DNA of 64,000 nucleotides from the NCBI GenBank assembly GCA_963575745.1, contig CAUYUJ010018904.1, positions 485,776-549,775 on the forward strand, written 5' to 3'. The translations under genes were made by a program, and so were the position numbers. Source of the DNA: Prorocentrum cordatum (lineage: Eukaryota; Sar; Dinophyceae; Prorocentrales; Prorocentraceae). Positions 30,360 to 40,281 of this stretch are shown in pieces. The notes beneath the pieces are model-generated. The model searched no databases and was not told the DNA's origin. It saw nothing but the letters and a program-made list of their open reading frames with translations. Each line of letters begins with the position of its first letter. Within the stretch, counting starts at the first letter, position 1.

Positions 30360-31415
30360 TAGGCAGAGCCTAGGGCCCCACTGGCAGGGTTCGCATGGCG
30401 GCCCCGCGCCATTTTGGCGCACCCCTCACACGGCTCGTGGCCCCATACGGGGCTCCACCAACGGCCCCAGTGGCAGGGTTCGCATGGCGGCCCCGCCCCA
30501 ATGTGGCGCACCCCCCACATGGTTCGTGTCCCCATAGGGAGCTCAACCGAAGGTTCCAGTGGCAAGGTTCGCATGGCGGCCCCGCGCCATTTTGGCGCAC
30601 CCCTCACACTGCTCGTGGCCCCATAGGCAGCCCCACCGGAGGCCCCAGTGGCAGGGTTCGCATGGCGGCCCCGCGCCATTTTGGCGCACCCCTCACACGG
30701 CTCGTGGCCCCACAGGGAGCTCCACCGAAGGCCCCAGAGGCAGGGCTCGCATGGCGGACCCGCGCCATTTTGGCGCACCCCTCACACGGCTCGTGGCCCC
30801 ATCGGGGGCTCCACCAAAGGCACCGGTGGCAGGGTTCGCATGGCGGCCCCGCGCCATTGAGGTGCATCCTTCACACAGTTCGTGGCCCCACAGGGAGCTC
30901 CACCGAAGGCCCCACTGGCAGGGTTCGCATGGCAGCCCCGCCCCAATGTGGCGCACCCCTCGCACAGTTCGTGGACCCACAGGGAGATCCACCGAAAGCC
31001 CCAGTGGCAGGGTGCGCATGGTGGCCCCCCGCCATTTTGGCGCACCCCTCACACGGCTCGTGGCCCCATACGGGGCTCCACCAAAGGCACCGGTGGCAGG
31101 GTTCGCATGGCGGCCCCGCCCCAATGTGGCGCACCCCTCACACGGTTCGTGGCCCCATAGGGAGCTCCACCGAAGGCCCCAAAGGCAGGGTTCGCATGGC
31201 GGCCCCGCCCCATTGTGGCGCACCCCGCACACGGTTCGTGGCCCCATAGCCATAGGAAGCTCCACCGAAGGCCCCGTTGGCAGGGTCCGCATGGCGGCCC
31301 CGCGCCATTTTGGCGCACCCCTCACACGGCTCGTGGTCCCACAGGGAGCTCCACCAAAGGCCCCAGTGGCAGGGTTCGCATGGCGGCCCCGCCCCATTTT
31401 GGCGCACCCCTGCGG
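30360..31415 (+). repeat. 89-bp satellite, 12 copies
   Basis: The unit landmark TCGCATGGCGGCCCCGC (or its variants) starts at 30391, 30480, 30569, 30658, 30747, 30836, 30925, 31014, 31103, 31192, 31287 and 31376. The spacing is exactly 89 bp except one of 95 bp, caused by a CATAGC insertion near 31250. Because 89 is not a multiple of three, each frame cycles, and the long Pro/His/Arg-rich frames on both strands are artefacts. Related monomers in the opposite orientation lie at 34985-35065 and 56615-57060. Confidence 0.95.
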
Positions 31416-32084
31416 TTCTCACACTTGCCTATGGTTGGGTCCTTCGCCTGGATATTGTTTTTTCCCAGTTTTCCGTGTTCGGCGGACAGAAGAGAATTCA
31501 GTACAATGAGAAGGGATCGGCGGGAGGGGGCAGATGTCAGGTGCAGCGTGTGCACTTCCAACTCGCCCTTGCCGCTTTCCATTATCCCCTCCCTTCCGTA
31601 CTTTTCCATCTCTCCCAACTTGCACGTTCATGGATCCTTGGTACACAGTGTTTCTCACCGGCTAACATAGGTCATGGTGATGAATGAGCGCACATTCTTA
31701 AAACAATTGATTGAACAAAACGACAATTTACTAAAGCGAGAAACGGATTTCTGAAATTGGGCCGCTTAATCAACACAAGACACACCATCATTTAGTAAGC
31801 GCAAAAACCTGATTACTAAATTCAAAAACGGATTTTCTAATTCTGGGACCGTTTTTCCAAATCCCGGATCCTATCACTACTTCGATTTGAGTGGCTCGAT
31901 CAGTGTCAGTTGCCCGCGCCTCTTCTTGTCGGTTTTGAGCCTGCGTTTACAAATCCATCAATTATGTCAGCCATCGCTCGTAGGACAGCTCTTCTACTTG
32001 TCTGGACGCTTGAATCCCGTTCGTTTGCGCAGCGTTTGAGGCAGCACGATTCAATCGCTGAGTTTGTCGTCGTGCTGTTCTGTG
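31416..32084. other. AT-richer stretch without recognised features
   Basis: 31680-31890 is notably AT-rich, with TTTACTAAAGCG and TTTAGTAAGCGC forming a loose inverted pair. No gene recognised. Confidence 0.5.
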
Positions 32085-32380
32085 TCTGCTCCCCCTCCTC
32101 AGGATGCAGCTCCAGGGAGGTTTAATTCAGCATCGGCGCTGGCATACCCGTGGCCGAAGAGTGATCAAATCCAGCATACCCCGCCTAATCCAGCACAGTC
32201 CCGTTGAATCCGTTTTAAACCGTGGTGCCACATTTCGGCTTAAATAAGCCGGTTTCATCCGGCCTGATCCACTTAGTCCCAGGCTTAGTTTTGGACAGTC
32301 CGGCTGTATTAATGAGTTAATGCCCCTGAACAGCTTGTGGTAGTTTATTGTTCGTCTTGCGAAGACCTCCCAGGAGTTGC
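32085..32380 (+). repeat. Dispersed repeat family D2, copy 3
   Basis: CAGCTCCAGGGAGG, TTCAGCATCGGCGCTGG, CATCCGGCCTGATCC and a final TTGCGAAGACCTCC match copies at 316-545 and 11917-12185. This copy has about 50 bp extra in the middle. Confidence 0.55.
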
Positions 32381-32849
32381 CTCCTGAGCTTCCTATTCAG
32401 CGCAGTTTTGCAGGAGCATTCCGCTGTGGCGTTGGCCGCATTCCAGGATCGGTGCGTTGCTTGCGCTGTTCGGAATGGTGCTCTCGCCCACATGGAGGTC
32501 CCGAATCTGGATACTTGGCATCGCTCGGACGAGTGCATATTTTCTCGGCGCGGACCATTGAGGAGCATGGTGGATCATCTTGCTAGCAAAATACGCACGA
32601 TGCCGAAACATGCACGGAGAGTGATCGCCCGAGCGATGGCAAGGATCTGAACCCTTCATTTTCGTTGCCGCCCTCTCCTTTTTCCTATTCCGTCTCCCCC
32701 TGCTGATCTCCGTCGTGTCGAAAAAACAATCAGCTGCATGACGACCGTGTCCCATATTTTTCCCGGATGGGCGCTCGCCGGCCTCGCGCGCTACGCATCA
32801 TGGCCCGCGCCATGATGTCACCCCGGATAAATCATGACGTCTTCTCTTA
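32381..32849. other. Stretch without recognised features
   Basis: Ordinary sequence, small chance frames. Part of it (32405-32480) loosely resembles 7615-7680 and 8300-8370 (GCTGNAGCGNTGGCC motifs). Confidence 0.4.
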
Positions 32850-33483
32850 TTGTGAAGGCCTGACGGCCGGTGCCGCCGACCCTGGAAGACATCGACGACG
32901 ACCAGGAGGTGGAGGAGGAGGAGAAGGAGGAGGAGATAATGAGGAGGAGGAGAAGGAGGAGGAGAAGGAGGAGGACGAAAAGGACTCCTCCCTGGGACCC
33001 CCCCCTCTGGGGAGGAGGACCGGAGGAACACCGGAGTGGGAGAGGGGAGGGGAGGGGGAGGACGACCCCCAGGGACGGATGCGTATTTGACTCCCCCCTC
33101 CCTCTGGGACTCCCCCCCACCTGGGGAGGAGGAGGAGGAGGAAGAGGAGGAGGAGGAGGAGGACCCGAAGAGGACCGGCGCGCCAGAGAAGGACCGGCGT
33201 GGGAGAGGAGGACCCCAAGAGGCGATGCGAATTTGATCCCCCCCCCAGGGGATCCCGCCGAAGAGACAAAGTGAAGGAGCTTCCCTTCGACGTAATGAGG
33301 ACGTAGATGGACTTCCCTCAAGCTGCGAATCCGTTCCCCGAACGAGGAGGGGTGCTCTCTCTCTCTCTCTGTCTGTCCCCCGACGAGAGGGGAGCATGGG
33401 AAGGAGGGGACGAAAGAAGGCTCCCGGGACGTCGACGGGACCAGACAGAAACCCCGCACACGCCGACAGGGTCGGCGGATTTC
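32850..33483 (+). mobile_element. Composite repeat element D
   Basis: The left part TGTGAAGGCCTGACGGCCGG with CCGCCGACCCTG (32873-32884) leads into GGA/GAC-rich sequence. The right end ACACGCCGACAGGGTCGGCG (33458-33477) matches elements A and B. The CTTGGGGCC array is absent; the interior is GGA-rich with duplicated CTCCCCCCTCNCTCTGGGA motifs. The two 12-bp ends are perfect inverted repeats of each other. Confidence 0.55.
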
Positions 33484-34880
33484 CAAGCGTTCCCTGATCC
33501 CCCCCCTGTGGGCCACTTGCGTGTCTGCGGCCGCGATTTGCGAGCCCACCTCTTGGACGCCTCCAGCAACAAAGCGTCTGGTCAGCGCTCGGGCCAGCCA
33601 GGCCCCTGAACCCGAGTGTTGACCTGACTCGTTGCGGCCCCGAGGCGGCAGTGCCACGGCTCACGGGTCGAAACAACGTCCGGGCTGCTCCAGCTGCATC
33701 CGAGCAGGCCTGGCGCTGGCCGGGCTGATTCTCCGATTCCACGCTCAGCACAGACGGGGAAGTCGGGCACCGCGTGGAGGCGTCCACGTGCGCAGCCGCT
33801 TGAGTCCTGCCCTGGGCCCCTCGGTGCATGTGGACTTTCTCCTGCCGCCCTCACAGGCGGGGGCAGGCATTTACATCAACCACTCCGCGAGAGGCCTTCG
33901 AGATACCTGGCGCGAACCCTGAGACGGCGGATCTGGGCATGCTCCTCTCGGCCTCCTAGGTGGGCTCCGCGCAGACGGGGACTGATGATCGCGCCTATAT
34001 CTCGGCGATGCAGCTCGATGTGAAGCTCGATCTTCTCCACGCGGACGTCGCCGCTGCATCGCCGGCGTCGTTGATGCATCTCGGGGGAGGCCACCTTCTC
34101 GAGCATGGTCAAGACGCGGAAAAAAAGGGCCACGTTGGGTTCAGGAGGGGCTTTGTTTCTCTGGCCGTTCCTCAGGTCCAGGTCGTGGGGCCCATTCGGG
34201 ACCGAGGCTCGCCGTGCAACCCTTATGCAGGATTCCTGCGTCCATTATGCAGCGTTCCTTGTGCAACGTCCCAAATGCCCCTTCGTCTCTCATGCAACGT
34301 TCCGTATGACAGCCCGACGACTGTATTTGGACGCGCCCCTATCCAGTATAGACGCCCCCTCGTGGTAGGGTCGATCGGCTGTATATCCCTGCGTTGGGCC
34401 TCAAGAAACTGTTGTCGGGTCGACGAAAGACTTGACAAAGTCGGGGACCAGGTGTCGCAATGTGCGCCGCGATTCGGCTGCGCGCGCACGGGGGTGGTGC
34501 CAAGAGGGGGGGTCTTCTAAGAGGGCCGAGGGGCATTTGGAAGGTAGGGGGCCTCCTTACGTAGAAGACGGGAGGCTTCTGGTCAGGCATCTTACAGGCC
34601 TCCGAGCGTCCCCTCGCCATCTTGGAAGGACCCCCCTCGCGCCACCCCTGTGTGCGCGCCGACATCCGCTGTCCGCTGGCTGTCCTGGCCCCGTAGGATG
34701 GCCCACGCTGTCCGTCATCGTGCTCAGCCCTGAGAGCAAGGCCGCGAACCGCTTCGCGATAGACCAGCTGGCCGAGCAGGAGCGCCCATCGCCAATAGCC
34801 CCGCGGCTCCAGGCACTTGTCATCACCTTCCGCGTCTCCGACGCTTCCCCGTCGACGGCGACCTGCTCTCGTCGACGGCG
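33484..34880. other. Stretch without recognised features
   Basis: No gene recognised. A small cluster of TATGCAGNNTTCC and ATGCAACGTTCC motifs lies at 34220-34310. Confidence 0.45.
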
Positions 34881-34984
34881 ACCTCCTTCAACGCCCCCCC
34901 CTGCTCCCTCCTCCTCTTCCTCTGCTTCCTTCTCTTCCTCCTCATCCTCCTCCTCCCTTCCTCCTCTGGGGGACGCATGCGGTG

Positions 34985-35065
34985 CGGACTGCGCCACTGG
35001 GTCCTTCGGTGGAGCTCCCTCTGGGGCCACGAGACGTCGACTGGGTTGGGGGGACGCACGTGAAC
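34985..35065 (-). repeat. Isolated monomer of the 89-bp satellite family
   Basis: CCACTGGGTCCTTCGGTGGA and GCTCCCTCTGGGGCCACGAG match the reverse complement of the 30.4-31.4 kb unit and the direct sequence of the 56.6 kb array. A CTCC microsatellite (34905-34970) precedes it. Confidence 0.6.
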
Positions 35066-35169
35066 TGCGGAGGAGGGAGGAGGGGAAGGAGGAGGCGAGG
35101 AAAGGAGGAGGAGGCACTCGGTGCTCTGTCTCTTCAAAGCGAGGACCCAACCCCACAGGATGGTTGAGA

Positions 35170-35570
35170 AGTACTAACCAGCCTTCGTTTCCAACGTGCC
35201 ACCCAAGACTCAACAGGCTCCCTCCCCAGGCTGAACTTGAACATAACCTTCCACTCAACCCCCTTTCCGTCTACACCGCACACCCAGTACTAATCCGCCT
35301 TCGTCTCCAACGTGCCACCCAAGACTCAACAGGCTCCCTCCCCAGGCTGAACTTGAACATAACCTTCCACTCAACCCCCTTCCGTCTACACCGCACACCC
35401 AGTACTAATCCGCCTTCGTCTCCAACGTGCCACCCAAGACTCAACAGGCTCCCTCCCCAAGCTGAACTTGAACATAACCTTCCACTCGACCCCCTCCGTC
35501 TACAACATAGCACCCTGTACTCAAAACCCCTCGTCCCCAACGCACGTCCAACCCACTCCGAAGCCTCCGC
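35170..35570 (+). repeat. 115-bp tandem repeat, about 3.3 copies
   Basis: CGTGCCACCCAAGACTCAAC starts at 35195, 35311 and 35426; a decayed fourth unit starts near 35540. Units contain CTGAACTTGAACATAACC and TCTACACCGCACACCCAG. The repetitive 469-codon + frame across it is an artefact. Confidence 0.9.
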
Positions 35571-35658
35571 CTCCACGGCTGGTGCACGCGCCCAAACCGT
35601 CCCTTTCTTTTTGCCATCTTCCAGGAGGAAAGGGTGCTGGATGGCGCGTCCAGAGACC

Positions 35659-35661
<3 letters not shown>

Positions 35662-35704
<43 letters not shown>

Positions 35705-35925
35705 GATATGTATCATGTAACTGTATCCCCATACATGCACTTCGATACGTAGTTATCGTACGCACAGACACAGACATGGAGAAAGGAATAGAGAAAGAGA
35801 GAGAGAGAGAGAGAGATAAAGAGAGGGACAGAGAAAAATAACAACACGTGTATATATATAAATACATATCTATATTTAACTATATACATAGAGAGAGAGA
35901 AAGAGAGAGAGAGAGAGCGGGTGGG
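35662..35925 (+). repeat. Cluster of TC, TA and GA microsatellites
   Basis: TC run 35662-35690, TATATA 35691-35705, GAGA-rich 35795-35835 and 35888-35915. No gene. Confidence 0.9.
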
Positions 35926-37049
35926 AGGGAGGAGAGGTGGAGGCAGAGGAGTTGTGTAGACGGAGGGAGGGAGGGAGGGAGGATGTGAGGTGTTGAGGTG
36001 GGCGGGCCTGAACGAGAAGGGTGGAAGGAGGTGATGGTTATGTGGTCAGGGATGGCAGTGTTTGCTGGATTGCGAGGCCTTTTGGCGCGTCTGCCTTTCA
36101 GGGAGCCGTCGCAGGAAGATGAGGATGCTATCTTTTCCCCTCCTCCTTTTCCGTGGGTGCTTTCCACCTCTTCGCCCTCCTTATGCCTAGAGGCCATGTA
36201 AATCAGCGAGTGCAGACATCCTCGCCATGAAGATAGCCGTGCTTCGCGTTTCTCGGGCCTGGACCTGTACGTTATTCTCCAGGGGGGGGCGGCGCGAGGG
36301 TGCGTAGACAACCGCGCTTCGCTCGGTGGCGAGGCGTACAGTAGGTCAAGACGTTCAATCAAGCACTCCCGGCTCAGGAGGAGCTCTGGTTTTCGGGTCC
36401 CTCTCCCTAAACCTATGTCGGGGGGCCTATTCGTGGTCGAGGCCCGCCGTGGCTGAGAAGGCCCCTTCGTTCCTCATCTAGCGCTCCCTATAGGCCCTAT
36501 GACAGCACGATGGCTGCAGTGGCGCAGGCCAGCGAGGCAACCTGTTTTTTTTTGTTTTCTCTCTCTCTCTCTCTCTTTCTTGGGCTGCACCGCCACGCCT
36601 TGGAGTGCCTCCAGACCCTGGAGCCCCCCCGCCTCGGTGTCGAGAGCCTTGCCCCCGCCAGTGCCTCCCCCCCTTCCCCCTCCGAGGGAGGAAGAGCGCA
36701 CCGACACCCGTACGGTCGGGAACTCAGGCCTGGCTTGTCGCTCCGCCGGCTCTTGCCCAGCGCGCTGATGTTGGGCGTCGCGTAATGGCGGGGTCCATAA
36801 GTGGGGGGGTCGCGAGGGTGGTCCGAAAAGGTACCCAAACGGTACCTAAACGAGCACCCTGGGGCTCGGGAGGGGCCCGGAAGGGGCACGAAAGGGGACC
36901 GTTTCGGACCCCCCCCTTTCTGACCCCCCCATTGAGCCACGCCCAATGCGGCGCGACACGCTGTCCACGTCCCGCATCCCGCCCGGCTCGAGTTTCTCCC
37001 AGCATCCCGCCCCGCGGAGTGGAGCGACACGCTGTCCGCTCGCAAGGCA
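35926..37049. other. Stretch without recognised features, left flank of the large TIR element
   Basis: Contains a GGGA-rich tract (35920-35990), a TC run (36559-36578) and a duplicated GCGACACGCTGTCC motif (about 36950 and 37025). No gene recognised. Confidence 0.5.
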
Positions 37050-37120
37050 TAATCCAGAAGCCCTTATAATGAGGACGATCGAGGTCGTTTCAAAGCAGTT
37101 CCCTGGGACTGCTTTGAACG
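37050..37120 (+). repeat. Left terminal inverted repeat with hairpin
   Basis: TAATCCAGAAGCCCTTATAA starts the repeat, then GAGGACGA, GAGGTCGTTT and a hairpin made of CAAAGCAGT and ACTGCTTTG around TCCCTGGG. It is the inverted counterpart of 52151-52219. Confidence 0.75.
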
Positions 37121-37159
37121 ATGCGGATTTCTGGCCAGAAGAGCGCAGGGAGGAACAGG

Positions 37160-37480
37160 AGGAGGAGGAGGAGGAGGAGGAGGAGGAGGAGGAGGAGAAG
37201 GTGGAGAGGGCTGTTGCAAGGTGCGCCGATGGCTCCTGTCCGTCGCCACGCTGTGCCCAGGGGGGGAAGAGGTGGAGGAGAAGGAGGAGGGGGAGGAGTT
37301 CGAGGAAGGATCGGCGAGGTTTTTCTCATCAGTTTCGGCCTCTGGAGGCCCAGCGGGACAACAAAGCCGCAGCTGCGGCGATCCAGAGTAATTCTTGCAA
37401 AATCGAAAATTCCCCTCTGCCCCTTCTGCCTTCAGGGGTGTTTGCATACATACATATGTATATGTGTGTATATAGATACG

Positions 37481-37523
<43 letters not shown>

Positions 37524-38060
37524 GCGTATGTATGTATGTATGTATGTATGTATGGATGGATGGATGGATGGATGGATGGATGGATGGATGGATGTTTGTA
37601 TGTATACATATATGTATATACACACACATATATATATACACATATATATATATATATATATGTGTATCTACATATATGTATACATATGTGTGTGTATATA
37701 GATTGCTATTGGTATATACGTTTGAATTTGTCGTCGCCGTCGCCGCCGTCGTCGCCGCCCTTCCAGGGCGCCCCCCCGCTTCGAGAAGCGGTCGCGGGGG
37801 GGCATCCTGGAGGGGCGCGTTTTGTCTCCCTCCCTGGGTTCTGGTGCGCCCCCCCCCCGCCGCGGGAAGCGGTCACGGGGTCGCGCTCTGGCGGGGCGCG
37901 TTCTGACCACCTCCCCTGGGCCCTGCCCCCCCCCCCCCGCCGCGAGGAAGCGGTCACGGGGGGGGGGGGGGGGGGGGGGGCCCTGGAAAGGTGAGCTCTC
38001 GACCCCCCCCCCCCCCCCCCCACCCCGATCCTCCTCGCTGCATTCTCCCCCCCGCCCTCC
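37160..38060 (+). repeat. GGA, TA/TGTA/TGGA microsatellites and G/C homopolymers
   Basis: GGA block 37158-37200, TATA/TGTA/TGGA blocks 37440-37705, GCC/GTC block 37730-37765, and G or C runs at 37920-38020. Just inside the left end of the large element. No coding. Confidence 0.9.
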
Positions 38061-38399
38061 TCCTCCAGTGCCGCTCGGCTCAAGCAGTGCCGCTCGGCTC
38101 AAACCAGCGCCGACGTCGGCGGTGGCACGGGCTCGCGCCTGCGCAGGATGGACAGAGAATTGCACATATTGGCAACTATGTGCGAAACGGCGGCCCTGGA
38201 GGAAGCATAGAAAAATAGGGCCGCAATTGCGGGGCCTCCATGGGGCAAAGGCGGCGATGGGGCAGCTCGTGGATGGCGGGGCGACCGCAGCGGCGGATGG
38301 GGCGGCGGGGATGGCCGCAGTGGTGGATGGCAAGGCGGAGATTGGCGCATGGGGAAACGGCGGCGGAGTTGACCGCAGTCGCGGATGAGAGTGCGGCGG

Positions 38400-38922
38400 C
38401 GGAGGTTGGCAATGCGGAGAGGAGGGTGGCGGCGGAACTCATGGCGCCAGTGGAAGTTGGGGGGGCCGCGCCAGCGGTGGAGGAGAGGGCGCAGGCGAAC
38501 GCGAGCAGGACCGCTGGAGCGGATGGGAAGACGGCCGCTGGAGCGGTTGGGAAGGCGGCCGCTGGAGCGGATGGGAAGGCGGCCGCGAAAACCACTGGCA
38601 AGGCGCAGTTGCGCACGTCCAAGGAGAGGGCGCCCCCGCAGGGCGAGCGGCAGACGACGCGAAGGGCAGGGGGAAAGCCGCAGTGGCGCATGTCCCAGGG
38701 CGAGGAGGTGCCGCAGCTGCGGACGCAAACCGCCCTGGGGTGCACACGTTGGAGTACGTCCAAACCTACGCTTTGCGCTGGCATGGCCACTATAAGCAGC
38801 ACAGCGCGGCCTTGAAGTGCTACCGCGAAGAATACGAAAACCCAGCTGACCCCTTCAACAGCCGATTTCCTGTTGTTGACCCCGCAGTTGTGGAGGCGAT
38901 TTCGCGCATTACCAAGCGCTAA
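38400..38922 (+). CDS. Large-element coding segment 1 (N-terminal-like, function unknown)
   Basis: The frame open over 38683-38922 ends in TAA and reads TLEYVQTYALRWHGHYKQHS, CYREEYENPADPFNSRFPV and VVEAISRITKR, which looks like genuine protein with normal amino-acid balance. The preceding phase (38240-38815) is Ala/Lys/Gly-rich and includes a 24-bp unit repeated about three times (38508-38590, GGAGCGGATGGGAAG). I recall a similar motif at the start of dinoflagellate proteins of unknown function but cannot name a domain. The join between the two phases and any start codon are uncertain. Confidence 0.4.
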
Positions 38923-39009
38923 GGGCGCGGGGGGGCGCAGGACAACAGGGGCTGGGAGTGGGGCCGCGCAGAACTGGCCCCGTGGTCTCGGCTGCAGCTG
39001 GTCGCGCAG

Positions 39010-39400
39010 ATGGATGCGGCCACAATGGAAATCGTCGCGTGCGGCCCTGACAACGACCGCAGTCGCGGATTGGTCAGGTGCGAGATTCGGCCGCGCCCTG
39101 GCAGTTACGACCATAATAGGCACGCCAAAGGGGTGGACAGAGGAGAAGCGCAGGCAGTCCGCTTGCCCGTGTGGAATTCCGTCCTCATCCGCGACGACGG
39201 CTCAGGCACTCGCGTTCACCCGGAATGGCCCAGTCCGAAGTTCAGCCTGCATGGGGTTGAGCCTCACTGGGGGCCCTTGCAGCGCAGCCCCCGGGGGCGG
39301 GCCTCGGCAAGAGCGAGGGGCGTGGCACGTGCGCATACTACAAGAGATTGCACGCCAAACCAATATCGGGGCGGTTCGACGCAACCAAAGGAGCTGGGCT
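39010..39400 (+). CDS. Large-element coding segment 2 (function unknown)
   Basis: The frame from Met at 39010 reads ATMEIVACGPDNDRS, RCEIRPRPGSYDHNRH, LPVWNSVLIRDDGSG and VHPEWPSPKFSL with balanced composition. After about 39300 the same frame loses this character, while another phase shows RETNIGAVRRNQ-like sequence. It is probably a continuation of segment 1 after a stop or frame change. No domain recognised. Confidence 0.4.
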
Positions 39401-39609
39401 ACAACCGTGGTGGGAGAGGGCTTGAAACCGCAGTTGCGGACGCCCGCAGTTGCGGCGCCCGCGCGAGTGAACTCCGCAGGCGGTTCGTCCGCGCTTCACG
39501 TCCTTTGAGCCAGTCAGCAATTATCTGGGCTTGTCCGCAGTCGCGGCAGGCGGAAACGCAGTTGCGGCGCGCGGCTTCTCGCGCGAAGAGCCACGAAGCA
39601 AAACTCCAC

Positions 39610-39930
39610 GGCTCATCTTGTCTTACTCTTGTCGTCGCCTAATTAACGATCTCTTCTGGATTCCCCTTCGTCGATGTCGGCCCTTTGGTCCCACTTTGTC
39701 GTCTTCTATCTCTCCTCGATTCTCCTTCGTCGCCCCCCTCCCCCCCTCCTCCTCCTCCTCCCCAGTCCTGTCCTAATTGCCGCGCTTGCATTCTTGAGGC
39801 CACCCTCGGTGTCCTCGTTCCCTCCGTCGTCCTCCTCGCTGTCCTCTTCGCAATTGCCAATCCTGGCCTTCGCGCCCCGCGCCCTCTTCCTCATTCGCCG
39901 CAGCCGCGTCCGAGCATCTGTTGGGGGGGC
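39610..39930. other. Pyrimidine-rich spacer, possible intron
   Basis: The C/T-rich sequence (TCTCCTTCGTCGCCCCCCTC and CTCCTCCTCCTCCCCAG at about 39718-39765) lies between coding-like segments. The minus-strand frames over 39700-40870 are shadows of the opposite strand and contain no motif. An intron is suggested by composition only. Confidence 0.35.
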
Positions 39931-40281
39931 GCGCTTCTCGCGGCGGCATGCCGCAGTTGGAGGTCGCCCATGAGGGGGCGCCGGCGGTGCTGAGGGGCCG
40001 CCTGCAAACGCGCTTTGCAAGGGGGGGGAACCGCAGTGGCGAATCCCCCCAGCGAGGCCACACAGCGGAGGAGGAGAAAGCCGCAGTAGCCCACCCCGCC
40101 GCGCAGCCTTCGGGGAGGAGAAAGCCGCAGTGGCGGGTCCCCCGAGCGAGCGCCGCGCGAGGCGACTTCGGCGTCGAGTTGCAGCAGGGGTCGGCGGCGG
40201 CCGCCGCCGACAGGCGCAAGTTCCTCCGCGGCGCAGCCGCGCGAGCGGTTTCGGAGTGCCCCGAGGCGCAGGGAGGCGCAG

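Noticed and set aside
30395-31509. Overlapping frames of 234-316 codons on both strands with repeated WRPRAILAHP-type motifs
   Set aside because: They are the 89-bp satellite; the protein repeat shifts phase because 89 is not a multiple of three.
34432-35841. 469-codon + frame with internal repeats
   Set aside because: It crosses a CTCC microsatellite, the 115-bp tandem repeat and TC/GA runs, and carries no motif.
37160-37710. Telomere- or centromere-like role for the TGTA/TGGA repeats
   Set aside because: Short simple microsatellites common in the window; nothing specific supports a chromosomal role.
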